NCBI GenBank assembly: GCA_024685175.1
Contig: JAIKWD010000013.1
Span: 97,992-161,991, forward strand
Source of the DNA: Bacteroidales bacterium
Lineage (GTDB): Bacteria; Bacteroidota; Bacteroidia; Bacteroidales; WCHB1-69
Direction: 5' to 3'
DNA: 64,000 nt
Shown one piece after another: positions 33,772-44,316 of the stretch. The first letter of the stretch is position 1. Each line of letters opens with the position of its first letter. The notes beneath the pieces are model-generated. The model was given only the letters and a program-made list of their open reading frames with translations, ran no database searches and was not told the DNA's origin. Position numbers and translations under genes: made by a program.

Positions 33772-34376
33772 ACGTCGAAGGTCAGCGACAACTGGCTTTT
33801 GAGATGAAAGCTCTTGCGATGGTAAGGGCTTAATCCATATTGTTTCACTGCTGCAATATGTTTGGGGGATGGATATCCCTTATTGCTTTTCCAGTCGTAG
33901 GCGGGATATTCGGCATCCAGTCGTGTCATCAGCGCATCACGGTAGGTCTTGGCCAAGATGGAGGCCGCTGCGATGGATAGATATGTGGCGTCGCCCTTCA
34001 CGATGCAGTGGTATGGAATCTGCCACTGGTCCTTGAACCTATTGCCGTCAATCAACAGCAATTCCGGGCGCACGGAGAGTTGGCCGACGGCTTCATTCAT
34101 ACATAGGATAGAAGCATTCAAGATATTGATTTCGTCTATTTTACGTTCGGAGACTTCTGCCACGGCAAAGGCCACCGCATCGCGCTCTATGATTTGGCGG
34201 AGCAGTTCGCGCCGAGCCGCCGTCAACTGTTTGGAGTCGTTGATTTCATCATTGGCATAGTCAAACGGGAAGATGACCGCGGCGGCGCACACGGGCCCAG
34301 CCAGGCAACCTCGCCCCACCTCATCGCAACCGCATTCCAGCGTCGGCACGTCCGAAAAATGCGATCTTAAAGCCAT
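33768..34376 (-). CDS. rnhB: Ribonuclease HII
   Basis: 202 residues. CGCDEVGRGCLAGPVCAAAVIF near residue 17 carries the first Asp-Glu pair; LLIDGNRF and ASILAKTYRDALM supply the other active-site residues. It removes RNA from RNA-DNA hybrids, including single ribonucleotides. It overlaps the DUF6427 gene upstream by 10 bases and shares its promoter at 35342-35349. Confidence 0.96.
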   Translation of the reverse strand: MALRSHFSDVPTLECGCDEVGRGCLAGPVCAAAVIFPFDYANDEINDSKQLTAARRELLRQIIERDAVAFAVAEVSERKIDEINILNASILCMNEAVGQLSVRPELLLIDGNRFKDQWQIPYHCIVKGDATYLSIAAASILAKTYRDALMTRLDAEYPAYDWKSNKGYPSPKHIAAVKQYGLSPYHRKSFHLKSQLSLTFDV

Positions 34377-35326
34377 AACAAGACGTAAAAAGCGATAATC
34401 AGGATATCATGAAGAATAATCCTAGTCTTCTGCTGCGTTATCATACTGAAATACAACGAAATCGGGATGGCAATGTACACCAAGCCTTGTTGCAACTGAA
34501 GTCCTGATATCAACAACATGCCCACCACGGCAAATAGCAGGAAATGAATGTTGACCAGTCGCTTGCGTAGCACAATCAACTTATTATCGAAGAGCAACTT
34601 AAGTTGAATAATCAGGTAAACGGCAAACAACGTGGCAAAGCCTAGGAAGAGATAGTCATACAACGTCAATGTTTTCAGAGACTTGACAACTCCGAAGAAC
34701 GACAACGTTTTCAACGAAGCAGTAAGGCCAGCCATGTTATCCGTAAAAAAGAAAAAGCAGACCACATAAGCATAAACAAACAACAGCGCGAAGAACAAGA
34801 TGATGATCTCCTTAGATTTGGAGAACCGATGTGTAATAAGGGCCAAAAGCAGGAACAGGAGCAAGCCTAAAGAAGATGGGTCTAACAAAGAACAGATGCC
34901 TATCAACAAACCGGAGGCAAACACACGGTTTTTCACGGGCTTATCGTTGTCATCCAGTGTATTGAGAATAATCAAGGTGATAAAAAAAGTTGTGATGTAT
35001 GCCGGGGTCAACATTTTAAGGAAACCACCCAAATTCATCAGCAGGAGAAAGAAGACTACGGGCATATAGGTTCTTGTTTCCGCGAAACGATTATTGGCAT
35101 AAAAGAGGGCCAACAATATCGTCTCTAGCAGAAGCAGTGCAATGGCTACAACTTTCGCGTTTACAGGATGTTCCGTCCAAAAGGAAGTCAACGTGCCAAA
35201 CAACAGCGTTTGTCCTTCCATCGGCCCAACCGTGAGGGAGGTAACGATAGTGAAAACAGCCCATGCCAGCAGCAAAATGATGACCACAAACTGCGCAATC
35301 CAACTTTTGTTGAGGTAATAGAACAT
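34367..35326 (-). CDS. DUF6427-like polytopic membrane protein
   Basis: 319 residues, about ten hydrophobic helices, starting MFYYLNKSWIAQFVVIILLL. The pattern (FFITLIILNTLDDNDKPVKNRVFASGLLIGICSL) fits the DUF6427 family of Bacteroidota, which sits next to unrelated housekeeping genes and has no known function. The start is the ATG at 35324-35326, because the longer frame to 35344 runs into the -7 box. Confidence 0.8.
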   Translation of the reverse strand: MFYYLNKSWIAQFVVIILLLAWAVFTIVTSLTVGPMEGQTLLFGTLTSFWTEHPVNAKVVAIALLLLETILLALFYANNRFAETRTYMPVVFFLLLMNLGGFLKMLTPAYITTFFITLIILNTLDDNDKPVKNRVFASGLLIGICSLLDPSSLGLLLFLLLALITHRFSKSKEIIILFFALLFVYAYVVCFFFFTDNMAGLTASLKTLSFFGVVKSLKTLTLYDYLFLGFATLFAVYLIIQLKLLFDNKLIVLRKRLVNIHFLLFAVVGMLLISGLQLQQGLVYIAIPISLYFSMITQQKTRIILHDILIIAFYVLLWL

Positions 35327-35341
35327 CGTTAAAATTTGTTG

Positions 35342-35349
35342 CAAAAATA
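35342..35349 (-). promoter_or_regulatory. -7 box TATTTTTG for the DUF6427-rnhB pair
   Basis: The + strand reads CAAAAATA, 15 bases before the chosen start at 35326. It is divergent from the + box at 35380-35387. Confidence 0.65.
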
Positions 35350-35379
35350 CAAAAAAGGCGGCAGGTGTAATAAAAATAG

Positions 35380-35387
35380 TATTTTTG
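35380..35387 (+). promoter_or_regulatory. -7 box TATTTTTG for the 1519-residue surface protein
   Basis: A perfect match 34 bases before the ATG at 35422. Confidence 0.7.
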
Positions 35388-35421
35388 CACCCTTTTTAAA
35401 GAATATAAAAATATCAAATAT

Positions 35422-38400
35422 ATGAAACAGTTAAATATGTTTGTTAAGGCAACGCTCGTCGCTATGACTCTTATGTTTGTCTATACAAGCGAGTTGCATG
35501 CTTTCACGAGTTCTCTTCCCATCGCTTCTTCCGACTCTTCCGAGGTGGATTTTCCATGTGACAGCATCCTGATTCCAACAGACACCTTGGAATTTTGTTA
35601 TTACCGAAGCGCTTTACCTTTGGTATATGAAGACAGCAATTTAACAGAAACCGGCTATTATCTATTTCATCATGTCACGGAGTCAGGTTGTGACAGCGAT
35701 GTCGTCGTGCATTTGGTTGTCCGAGGAGAGGAGTCTCGTCCAAATCCTATTCGGATCACGATCTGTTCCAACGAGCTCCCATACACTTTCAAGGACTCGG
35801 TATTGACGCATACCGGCTTTTATGAAATCATGACCCAGGCGGAAGACGGCTGTGATACTTTAATCCATGTCATTCTAACGGTCAATGAAAGTCCCGTATT
35901 CACCATCCAAGGAGGCGGTTATATTTGTCCCAACGACAGCACAACGCTTACCGTGGAGGGTGATAGCACATACGCCTATCTTTGGAGCACTGGTGATGCA
36001 GGTAGCAGTATCACCGTTGACTCGGCCGGGACTTACTATTTGGAGGCAACTGCCGCTAACGGATGTTCCCTTTCGGACTCTACCCTCGTGATGGCGGGCA
36101 CCACTCCCGACCCCGAAATATCCGGCGATTCCGTCATCTGCCAAGGAGAGAGTGCCACGTTGGTTGTATCCGGCGAATATGCCTTCCTTTGGAACGACAG
36201 TACCACCCTGGCCACTCGCATTGTCATGCCAGAGGCTAGCGCCACATACTACGTTACAATTACCGACACCATAACCTCTTGTGCAAAGACTGACAGCATA
36301 CATGTTACCGTCAATGCCAACCCTGAAGTTGAAATCACTGGCTCGCCATTGGAGATCTGTTCAGGCGACAGTGTCGTTTTCACGGCTGCGGGCGGCGTGA
36401 CATATTTATGGTCGACTGGGGAGACCACGGCCAGCATCATCGCAAGAGAGACAGGGACCTATCAAGTCACCGCCACAAACGAGTTTGGTTGTTCCAGTGT
36501 AGACAGCATCAGCTTGCTAGTGAGAGACCTGCCCACCATCGAGATTCAGGGACGCACCGTTTTCTGTTCTGGTGAAGCCACCACCATCACCTTAAGTGGT
36601 GCCAGCACCTACCATTGGAGCAACGGCTCTGTTCTCCCCTCTCTCACCACTACCAACCCTGGCCTTTATACCGTAACCTGCACCGACGAATTCGGATGCG
36701 TCACCATTCAGCCCGTCCGTTTGTCATTCAGCTACATACAGGCCACCTTGACAGGTAGCAACACCTATTGTCAGGGCAGTAGCACAACCTTGAAAGTCGT
36801 TGGCGACTCCACCAACACCTACCAATGGATAAACGGGAATCAGACCGACTCCATGCAAGTCTCATCCGCCGGTCAAGTCACCGTAATAGTCACTAACACG
36901 TTAGGTTGCAGCACAATATTGACGGCCAACATCAGCGAATTGCCCATTCCTTCGCCCACTATCGCATGTACACAAGGGGCGCTCACCATCTGTGAGGGCA
37001 ACAGTGTCTCATTGCGTGCTTCGGGCGGTGTACGTTATTTGTGGAGCAATGGCAGCACAACCAACTCCATCCTCGTGAGCGAGCAAGGCACCTACACGGT
37101 CACAGCCACTGCCATCAATGGATGTTCGGCAGAGACTTCGGAGACCGTCATCGTCAACCCCATGCCGCAGCTATCCATCATCAACCCGGACACAATCTGT
37201 TCTGGCGAGAATGTCACCTTGCATGCCATATCCCCCACGGGGCGTTCGTTCTCATGGTCATCGGGTCAAACCACACCGTCCATCACCGTTCGTCCGGACG
37301 AAGGCTTGTCTTACTTCATGGTTACCGTCGTGGACAACAACAATTGTTCCAACACAGCCTCCGCGACAGTCACGACTGTGGCGCGGCCATCTGTCTTCAT
37401 CAACGGGCTTAACAACAGCACCATCACCATGTGCCAAGGTGGAACTGTGGCATTGCGTGCTACGACCGGGGTGAGCTACCAATGGAGCAACGGCATGTCG
37501 AACAACACCATTTACGTCTCGAACCCAGGCATTTACACTGTAACCGTATTCAATGCCGAGGGGTGCTCCTCTTCGGCCAGCATCACGGTAAACACCAATC
37601 CCCTACCTGTGGCCAGCATCACAGAGAACACCACCATCTGTCAAGGACAGACGGCCACGTTGAGTGCAACCTTCAATGCTGGATATACCTATTTGTGGAA
37701 CAATGGCAACAACACCAACGCCATAACTGTAAACACGCCGGGGACCTATACCGTCACTGTCACCAATTCCACCAATTGTTCAAGTATTTTGAGCACCACA
37801 CTCACCGTCAATGAGAAGCCGACGGTAAGCATTGCAGGCAGCACTTCCATTTGTGCTGGTCAAAGCACACAGCTTACATCCTCGGCCAACATGCCATGCA
37901 GTTACGTTTGGAGCACGGGAGATACAAACAACATTACACAAGTCAACACATCCAACACCTATCGTGTTACGGCCACCAATGCCAACGGGTGCAGCAACAC
38001 CGCTTCTGTCACTGTTGTCGTACACGCTTTACCCACCCCGTTTATCATAGGTAGCACCACGATTTGCAAAGGCAACAGCACTACGTTAACCGCCACTGGC
38101 GGACAGACCTACATGTGGTCTACGGGCCACACATCCAACCAAATATCCGTGAGTCCGGCATCTACGATCACGTACACCGTCACGGCCACCGACCAATACG
38201 GTTGTCGTGCCAATGTGTCGGCTACCGTCATCGTCAACGTGATACCTGCTATTAACATCTTGGGCAACACCTCTTTCTGCGAGGGCGGTTCCACCACCTT
38301 GTCGGCCACTGGCGGTTCATACTACACCTGGTCTACAGGTGACAACACCAGTTCCATAACGGTCAATACCGTCGGCAACTACACCGTCACGGCCACCAAC

Positions 38401-39981
38401 TCACTGGGGTGTCAGAACACCCAGACCATCATGGTTACATCCATGGGGCTGCCTACCATCAGCATCAACGGCCACAGCAACATCTGCGCTGGCAACACGG
38501 ACACTTTGATTGCAGGTGGAGCTAATCGTTACGTGTGGAGTACGGGTGAGACCAGTTCCACCATTCACGTGATGCCTTCGGTCACCACCACCTACACGGT
38601 TACCGGCTATGGTTATAATGGTTGCATGTCCACGGCCAGCAAGGTCGTCAACATCGAGGCCAAGCCCAACGTACAAATCAGCGGACAGACCACCATTTGC
38701 GAAGGTCAGAGCACCACGCTCACCGCTATTGGCGGCACCAGCTATCTGTGGGCTGATGGTAGCACTTCGGACCACATCTCCGTAACCCATAGCGGCAACT
38801 ATGCTGTAGTGGCGACTAACGCAGCAGGCTGTACCAGCAGCGCTTCTCTGTTAGTCGTAGTTAACAATGTGCCGCGCATCACGCTTTTCGGCAATACTAC
38901 ATTCTGTGAGAATTCCACCTCGACCATCATGGCCAATGGTGGCAGCAGCTATCACTGGAGCACTGGCAACAACCAGAGCACCATCACCTTGACATCGCCT
39001 GGCGTATATACCGTCACGGCATACAACACCTACGGATGTTCTTCCGACACCTCCTTTACCGCCATTACCCTTCCAATGCCTACGGCCGAGATTTCGGGAT
39101 CAAGCGACCTGTGCGAAGGCGAGCCCGGATATCTTACCGTGTCTCCTTGCGCTCAGTACATCTGGAGCAATGGCAGCGATGCACAGACCATCAGCTTCAC
39201 CCCTGGTGAGACTACCACCTATTTTGTGACGGTGACCAATGAAAATGGCTGTAGCAACTACGCTTCCCAAACCGTATACGTACATCCCATCCACTCCACC
39301 CAATACGCAGCCACCATCTGCCAAGGCAACAGCTTCAATCAATATGGGTTCGAGTTACCCGAGCAAAACGAATCCGGCACTTTCGTTTTCGTCGACAGTC
39401 TGCAAAGCGTTTACGGGTGCGACAGTATCCTTACACTAACCCTTACCGTCAACCCGCTACCTGTCTTGACTGACGGCATCGAAGGCAGCACCTTGGTATC
39501 CAACTATGGCAATTATTTTTACCACTTGCCTGGCGTTGAAAATGCCACTATTTTCGAGTGGAGCATCTCCAACCCGCGTTGGACTTTATCCAATAGCAAC
39601 ATCAACAGCGTGTTCCTCGACATCCAGAATGCGGGCAGCGGCACACTGTTCGTCAAAGCCATCAACGCATGCGGGCACCAGGACACCAGCCTCAACATTG
39701 TCTGTAATGTAGGTATAGACGAATATGTTAACGACACATACATCCTCGTTTACCCCAACCCCGTACAACAGACTCTGAACATCAACTTGGAGAAGACCTC
39801 CTTGGATGTCAGCTGTGTTGAATTTTACGACAGCCAAGGCCGCCGTATCCAAAGCATCCCCGTCAATGACACTCACTTGCAGATGGATTGCAACCGCTAC
39901 GCCAACGGCAACTACTACCTCAAGTTCATAGACGGCCTTGGAAAAACCATAGACACCAGAAACATCATCATCAACAAATAA
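35422..39981 (+). CDS. T9SS-exported surface protein with 16 tandem Ig/PKD-like repeats
   Basis: 1519 residues. Signal peptide about 1-27 (LVAMTLMFVYTSELHA). Two short Cys-containing modules follow (LVYEDSNLTETGYYLF..., YTFKDSVLTHTGFYEI...). Then come 16 Ig-like repeats of about 65-80 residues, each with an opening ICxGxSxTLTA, a central YxWSTGxxxxxIxV strand and a closing GTYTVTATNxxGCS. A variant of the first module returns near residue 1300 (NQYGFELPEQNESGTFVF). The last 80 residues (ILVYPNPVQQTLNINLE ... YDSQGRRI ... GNYYLKFIDGLGKTIDTRNIIINK) are a type A T9SS sorting domain. Probably an extended surface adhesin; ligand unknown. leuS follows after 38 bases without a visible promoter. Confidence 0.92.
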   Translation: MKQLNMFVKATLVAMTLMFVYTSELHAFTSSLPIASSDSSEVDFPCDSILIPTDTLEFCYYRSALPLVYEDSNLTETGYYLFHHVTESGCDSDVVVHLVVRGEESRPNPIRITICSNELPYTFKDSVLTHTGFYEIMTQAEDGCDTLIHVILTVNESPVFTIQGGGYICPNDSTTLTVEGDSTYAYLWSTGDAGSSITVDSAGTYYLEATAANGCSLSDSTLVMAGTTPDPEISGDSVICQGESATLVVSGEYAFLWNDSTTLATRIVMPEASATYYVTITDTITSCAKTDSIHVTVNANPEVEITGSPLEICSGDSVVFTAAGGVTYLWSTGETTASIIARETGTYQVTATNEFGCSSVDSISLLVRDLPTIEIQGRTVFCSGEATTITLSGASTYHWSNGSVLPSLTTTNPGLYTVTCTDEFGCVTIQPVRLSFSYIQATLTGSNTYCQGSSTTLKVVGDSTNTYQWINGNQTDSMQVSSAGQVTVIVTNTLGCSTILTANISELPIPSPTIACTQGALTICEGNSVSLRASGGVRYLWSNGSTTNSILVSEQGTYTVTATAINGCSAETSETVIVNPMPQLSIINPDTICSGENVTLHAISPTGRSFSWSSGQTTPSITVRPDEGLSYFMVTVVDNNNCSNTASATVTTVARPSVFINGLNNSTITMCQGGTVALRATTGVSYQWSNGMSNNTIYVSNPGIYTVTVFNAEGCSSSASITVNTNPLPVASITENTTICQGQTATLSATFNAGYTYLWNNGNNTNAITVNTPGTYTVTVTNSTNCSSILSTTLTVNEKPTVSIAGSTSICAGQSTQLTSSANMPCSYVWSTGDTNNITQVNTSNTYRVTATNANGCSNTASVTVVVHALPTPFIIGSTTICKGNSTTLTATGGQTYMWSTGHTSNQISVSPASTITYTVTATDQYGCRANVSATVIVNVIPAINILGNTSFCEGGSTTLSATGGSYYTWSTGDNTSSITVNTVGNYTVTATNSLGCQNTQTIMVTSMGLPTISINGHSNICAGNTDTLIAGGANRYVWSTGETSSTIHVMPSVTTTYTVTGYGYNGCMSTASKVVNIEAKPNVQISGQTTICEGQSTTLTAIGGTSYLWADGSTSDHISVTHSGNYAVVATNAAGCTSSASLLVVVNNVPRITLFGNTTFCENSTSTIMANGGSSYHWSTGNNQSTITLTSPGVYTVTAYNTYGCSSDTSFTAITLPMPTAEISGSSDLCEGEPGYLTVSPCAQYIWSNGSDAQTISFTPGETTTYFVTVTNENGCSNYASQTVYVHPIHSTQYAATICQGNSFNQYGFELPEQNESGTFVFVDSLQSVYGCDSILTLTLTVNPLPVLTDGIEGSTLVSNYGNYFYHLPGVENATIFEWSISNPRWTLSNSNINSVFLDIQNAGSGTLFVKAINACGHQDTSLNIVCNVGIDEYVNDTYILVYPNPVQQTLNINLEKTSLDVSCVEFYDSQGRRIQSIPVNDTHLQMDCNRYANGNYYLKFIDGLGKTIDTRNIIINK
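35900..39300 (+). repeat. Array of 16 Ig-like repeat units in the surface protein gene
   Basis: Units of about 200-240 bases recognised by WSTG, WSNG or WNNG in the fourth strand and a terminal GC(S) with regular spacing. DNA identity between units is modest, so it is an old array. Confidence 0.85.
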
Positions 39982-40019
39982 AAAACTCTTAACCAATCCA
40001 CAACTCCCAATTCAAACAA

Positions 40020-42779
40020 ATGGAATACAACTATCGCGAAATAGAAGCCAAGTGGCAGAAAATCTGGAACGAGACGAAAATCTACAAAACCGAAATAGAC
40101 CCCAGCAAGCCTAAATACTATGTCCTCGACATGTTTCCCTACCCTTCCGGTGCTGGCTTGCACGTGGGACATCCCCTCGGCTACATCGCTTCGGACATCT
40201 ACTCCAGGTACAAGCGTCAGAAGGGTTTCAACGTGCTGCATCCGATGGGCTACGACGCCTTTGGCTTGCCTGCAGAGCAGTACGCCATCCAGACGGGACA
40301 ACATCCTGCCATCACGACGGAGAAGAACGTCAATCGCTATCGCGAGCAATTGGACAAGATCGGGTTCTGTTATGATTGGGACCGCGAGTTCAAGACCTGC
40401 AACCCTGACTATTACAAGTGGACGCAATGGACTTTCATCCAGCTTTTCAACTCTTATTATGACAAAAAGCAAGACAAAGCCCAGCCCATTTCTTCCCTTA
40501 TCGAGCATTTCCAGCAAAAAGGGACCGAGGGCGTTGAGGCCGCCTGCACCGAAGATATGAATTTCACTGCGGCTCAATGGAATGCTATGAGCGAGAAGGA
40601 GCAGCAGACCACGCTGATGAACTACCGTCTGGCCTATCTGGCCGACACTTGGGTCAACTGGTGCGCCGGACTGGGCACCGTGCTGGCCAACGACGAGGTG
40701 GTCAACGGGCTCTCCGTCCGCGGTGGTTTCCCCGTGGAGCGCAAGTTGATGCGTCAGTGGATCCTGCGTGTGTCCGCCTACGCCGAGCGTTTGCTCAAGG
40801 GGCTGGAGACTGTGGAGTGGACCGATTCTCTGAAGGAGATCCAACGCAACTGGATCGGCCGTAGCGAAGGCGCCTTCATCCGTTTCCCGATGGAAGGCCA
40901 CGAGGATACGATGGACATCTTCACCACCCGCCCCGACACCATCTTCGGCGTGTCATTTATGGTTTTGTGTCCCGAGCACGAACTTATCGAAACCATCACT
41001 ACCCCAGAGCAGAAAGCCGAGGTGGACGAATATGTCACTTGGGCGCGCAACCGTTCCGAGACCGAGCGTCAGAGCGAGGTGCGCAAGGTGACGGGCGTCT
41101 TCACTGGCGCCTACGCCGTGAACCCCTTCACGGACGAGAGAATCCCCATCTGGGTGTCCGCATACGTGTTGCAAGGCTACGGCACAGGCGGCATCATGGC
41201 CGTGCCGGCGCACGACAGTCGCGACTACGCCTTTGCCAAGCACTTCAACTTGCCTATCCGTCAGGTTATCGCCGGCGGAGACATCAGCGAGGAGGCCTTC
41301 GAGACCAAAGACGGCACCTGTATGAACTCCGGGTTCATCGATGGGATGAGCGTCAAGGAAGGCGGCAAGGCCATCATCGAGAAGGTCAAGGAGATGGGCA
41401 TCGGATACGGCACCGTCAACTATCGTCTGCGCGACGCCATCTTCAGTCGCCAGCGCTACTGGGGCGAGCCGTTCCCCATCTACTACAAGGACGGTATGCC
41501 GTACACCATCCCCGAGGACGAGCTGCCCGTCGAGTTGCCCGAGGTGGAGAAATTCCTGCCCACCGAGAACGGCGAGCCACCTTTGGCACGCGCCAAGGAC
41601 TGGACCTACAAGGGCTATCCGAAAGAATACAACACCATGCCCGGCTTTGCCGGATCCTCCGGTTATTATCTCCGCTATATGGACCCGCACAACCCGGACG
41701 AATACTTCTCCAAGGAGGCCAATGAGTATTGGCGCAATGTAGACCTTTACGTGGGCGGGGCCGAACACGCCACCGGCCACCTGATCTACTCCCGCTTCTG
41801 GAACAAATTCCTGTACGACATCGGGCTTGCTTGTGAAGACGAGCCGTTCAAGAAACTCATCAACCAGGGTATGATCCAAGGCCGCTCCAACTTCGTGTAC
41901 AGAATCGTGGGCACCAACAAGTATGTATCCAACGGCCTGAAAGACCAATACGAGGTCACGCCGATCCACGTCGACGTCAACATCGTCCACAATGACATCT
42001 TGGACCTTGAGGCCTTCAAACACTGGATGCCCGACTTCGCCGATGCCGAGTTCGTGCTTGAGGATGGACAATACGTCTGCGGATGGGAAGTGGAGAAGAT
42101 GTCCAAGTCGAAGTACAACGTACAGAACCCCGACGATCTGGTCGAGAAATACGGTGCCGACACGTTGCGTATGTACGAGATGTTCCTTGGCCCTATCGAG
42201 ATGGCCAAGCCGTGGGACACCAACGGTATCGAGGGGGTTTTCCGTTTCATCAAGAAGTTCTGGAAACTGTTTAACGGTGCCAACGGCGAGTGGAGCGTTT
42301 CCGAGGAAGAGCCCACACGTGCCGAGTACAAGATTCTACACAAGACCATCAAGAAGATCGAGGAGGACAACGAGAAATTCTCGTTCAACACGGCCATCAG
42401 CGCTTTTATGATCTGTGCCAACGAGTTGGCCGACGCCAAATGCAACAAACGCAAGGTGTTGGAGCCCCTCTGCGTGTTGATGTCCGCCTACGCGCCCCAC
42501 ATCACCGAAGAACTTTGGTCGCAGCTCGGACACACCACTTCCATCGTGAACGCCACCTTCCCGACCTATGACGAGTCCTATATGCAAGAGTCCGAATTCA
42601 CGTATCCTGTCTCCTTCAACGGCAAGATGCGTTTGAAGCTCTCCTTCCCCGTCACCGCCGGTCCAAAAGAGATCGAGCCTGTGCTGATGGAGAATGCCGA
42701 TGTACAGAAATGGCTGGGAGGCGCGACGCCAAAGAAAATCATCATCGTCCCCAAACGAATCATCAATATTGTCTTCTAA
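40020..42779 (+). CDS. leuS: Leucyl-tRNA synthetase
   Basis: 919 residues. It starts [16 protein letters not shown]. The HIGH-type signature is [10 protein letters not shown] near residue 47. The CP1 editing domain holds [20 protein letters not shown] near 301 and [16 protein letters not shown] near 387. The KMSKS loop is [16 protein letters not shown] near 693. The C-terminal anticodon-binding domain follows. Length and motif order are normal for a bacterial LeuRS. The flippase gene starts 9 bases later. Confidence 0.98.
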   Translation: MEYNYREIEAKWQKIWNETKIYKTEIDPSKPKYYVLDMFPYPSGAGLHVGHPLGYIASDIYSRYKRQKGFNVLHPMGYDAFGLPAEQYAIQTGQHPAITTEKNVNRYREQLDKIGFCYDWDREFKTCNPDYYKWTQWTFIQLFNSYYDKKQDKAQPISSLIEHFQQKGTEGVEAACTEDMNFTAAQWNAMSEKEQQTTLMNYRLAYLADTWVNWCAGLGTVLANDEVVNGLSVRGGFPVERKLMRQWILRVSAYAERLLKGLETVEWTDSLKEIQRNWIGRSEGAFIRFPMEGHEDTMDIFTTRPDTIFGVSFMVLCPEHELIETITTPEQKAEVDEYVTWARNRSETERQSEVRKVTGVFTGAYAVNPFTDERIPIWVSAYVLQGYGTGGIMAVPAHDSRDYAFAKHFNLPIRQVIAGGDISEEAFETKDGTCMNSGFIDGMSVKEGGKAIIEKVKEMGIGYGTVNYRLRDAIFSRQRYWGEPFPIYYKDGMPYTIPEDELPVELPEVEKFLPTENGEPPLARAKDWTYKGYPKEYNTMPGFAGSSGYYLRYMDPHNPDEYFSKEANEYWRNVDLYVGGAEHATGHLIYSRFWNKFLYDIGLACEDEPFKKLINQGMIQGRSNFVYRIVGTNKYVSNGLKDQYEVTPIHVDVNIVHNDILDLEAFKHWMPDFADAEFVLEDGQYVCGWEVEKMSKSKYNVQNPDDLVEKYGADTLRMYEMFLGPIEMAKPWDTNGIEGVFRFIKKFWKLFNGANGEWSVSEEEPTRAEYKILHKTIKKIEEDNEKFSFNTAISAFMICANELADAKCNKRKVLEPLCVLMSAYAPHITEELWSQLGHTTSIVNATFPTYDESYMQESEFTYPVSFNGKMRLKLSFPVTAGPKEIEPVLMENADVQKWLGGATPKKIIIVPKRIINIVF

Positions 42780-42788
42780 CAACAGGTT

Positions 42789-44243
42789 ATGAAGCAAAAA
42801 GATTTCGTCTTCAACATTTGCTTTCTACTCTTCCTTAACCTGCTCATCAAACCTTTCTGGATTTTGGGCGTGGACGTAGGGGTGCAGAACCACGTGGGTG
42901 CCGAGGCATACGGCCTGTACTTCGCGGTGTTCAACTTCACCTTTATGTTCAGCATCATCCTCGATATGGGGACGACCAACTTCAACAACCGCAACATAGC
43001 GCGCAATAGCCAGTTGCTGGACAAGCATCTGTCAAGTATCATCATCCTAAGATTCTTACTGGCAGTTGTCTATATGTTAGTGGTGTTCGCTGTAGGTCTC
43101 ATCATCGGCTATCGGGGCATTATGCTCAAGTTGTTGTTCTGGACGGCCATCAACCAGTTCCTGAACACATTCCTGCTCTATTTGCGTTCCAATGTCTCCG
43201 CCCTGATGATGTTCAAGACCGACAGCGTCTTGTCCGTCCTGGACCGACTGATCATGATTATCCTTTGCGGTTTTCTGTTGTGGGGCAATGTCACGCAGAA
43301 GCCGTTCCAAATAGAATGGTTCGTCTACATCCAGACTATCGCGTATGTCACTGCTGTACTCGTGGCGCTGGCCATAGTGGTACACAAGTCGCACTTGCGC
43401 AAGCTGCATTGGAACGCGCCATTCTTCCTGATGGTGCTAAAGCGCAGTCTGCCATTCGCCACGTTGGCATTGCTGATGGTTTGTTACAACCGCATAGACT
43501 CCGTGATGATCGAGCGTCTGCTGCCGGGCAACATCGCCGCGGCACAAGCCGGCATCTATGCTTCCGCATTCCGCTTGCTGGACGCCTTGGTGATGATCGC
43601 ATACTTGTTCTCCGTCATCCTGCTGCCTTTGTTCTCCAAGATGCTGAAAGAAAAAGACGACATCTCCCCTATTGTCAGGTCGGCGTTTTCGTTGTTGTTC
43701 TTGTTTTCCGTCAGTGCTGTGGTCATCCTGCTCTGCTATCGCGAGCCCGTGATGGACTTGCTCTACAGGGAGCACGTTATGGAAAGCGTGGGCGTGTTCT
43801 CTATTTTGCTGCCCTGTATCATTCCGATTTCGTTCATGTACATATTCGGCACCTTGCTGACCGCCAACGGAAGTATGAAGAAACTCAATCTAACGGCCCT
43901 GGCGGGCATTTTGGTCAATGTGCTGATCAACATTATCCTGATACCGCGTTTGCAGGCCAAAGGAGCGGCCATCACCAGTCTATGCACCCAATCGGTGGTC
44001 TCGTTACTGCAGTTTATCATAGCAATGAAAGAATTGCGCATCCCGTTGCGCACATTGCCGTGGGTTTCCTGCATACTCTTTGTCGGGCTCTTGATTCCGA
44101 GTGTGCTAGTCAGTACGCACATTTTGCACTGTCACGTGGTTTGGGCGCTAGTCATCACGGCAGTGTTTGCCCTGGGATTGGGCTTCGCCACGAGGCTGGT
44201 CCAGATTGAAGGAGCCAAACTGCTGATAAAACGGGACGCCTGA
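42789..44243 (+). CDS. Polysaccharide/oligosaccharide flippase (MOP superfamily)
   Basis: 484 residues with about 12-14 membrane helices, starting NICFLLFLNLLIKPFWILGVD. The pattern VGAEAYGLYFAVFNFTFMFSIILDMGTTNFNNRNIAR and the second-half RSLPFATLALLMVCYNRIDSVMIERLLP are typical of Wzx-like flippases that move lipid-linked sugars across the inner membrane. No glycosyltransferases surround it, so the substrate cannot be inferred; a lipid-II or conserved lipid-carrier role is possible given the housekeeping neighbourhood. It follows leuS by 9 bases. Confidence 0.88.
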   Translation: MKQKDFVFNICFLLFLNLLIKPFWILGVDVGVQNHVGAEAYGLYFAVFNFTFMFSIILDMGTTNFNNRNIARNSQLLDKHLSSIIILRFLLAVVYMLVVFAVGLIIGYRGIMLKLLFWTAINQFLNTFLLYLRSNVSALMMFKTDSVLSVLDRLIMIILCGFLLWGNVTQKPFQIEWFVYIQTIAYVTAVLVALAIVVHKSHLRKLHWNAPFFLMVLKRSLPFATLALLMVCYNRIDSVMIERLLPGNIAAAQAGIYASAFRLLDALVMIAYLFSVILLPLFSKMLKEKDDISPIVRSAFSLLFLFSVSAVVILLCYREPVMDLLYREHVMESVGVFSILLPCIIPISFMYIFGTLLTANGSMKKLNLTALAGILVNVLINIILIPRLQAKGAAITSLCTQSVVSLLQFIIAMKELRIPLRTLPWVSCILFVGLLIPSVLVSTHILHCHVVWALVITAVFALGLGFATRLVQIEGAKLLIKRDA

Positions 44244-44293
44244 CGTGTGACTGAAATCAAAAACCAAAAGCCAAAAAATCAGGGACTCGTAAA

Positions 44294-44309
44294 AACCAAT
44301 TCATTGGTT
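44294..44309. terminator. Short palindrome after the flippase gene, possible terminator
   Basis: AACCAAT / ATTGGTT separated by TC lies between the convergent flippase and nhaD genes. It is short, has no T-run and is surrounded by word-like repeats (AAAAACCAAAAGCCAAAA), so the function is uncertain. Confidence 0.25.
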
Positions 44310-44316
44310 CATTGGC

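Noticed and set aside
35900..39300. Direct repeats that could be mistaken for a CRISPR array
   Set aside because: The units are about 200-240 bases, in frame, divergent and encode Ig-like domains; no short identical repeats with unique spacers occur.
40953..42071. A 372-codon minus-strand frame opposite leuS
   Set aside because: leuS is complete and conserved on the + strand; the antisense translation has no domain character.
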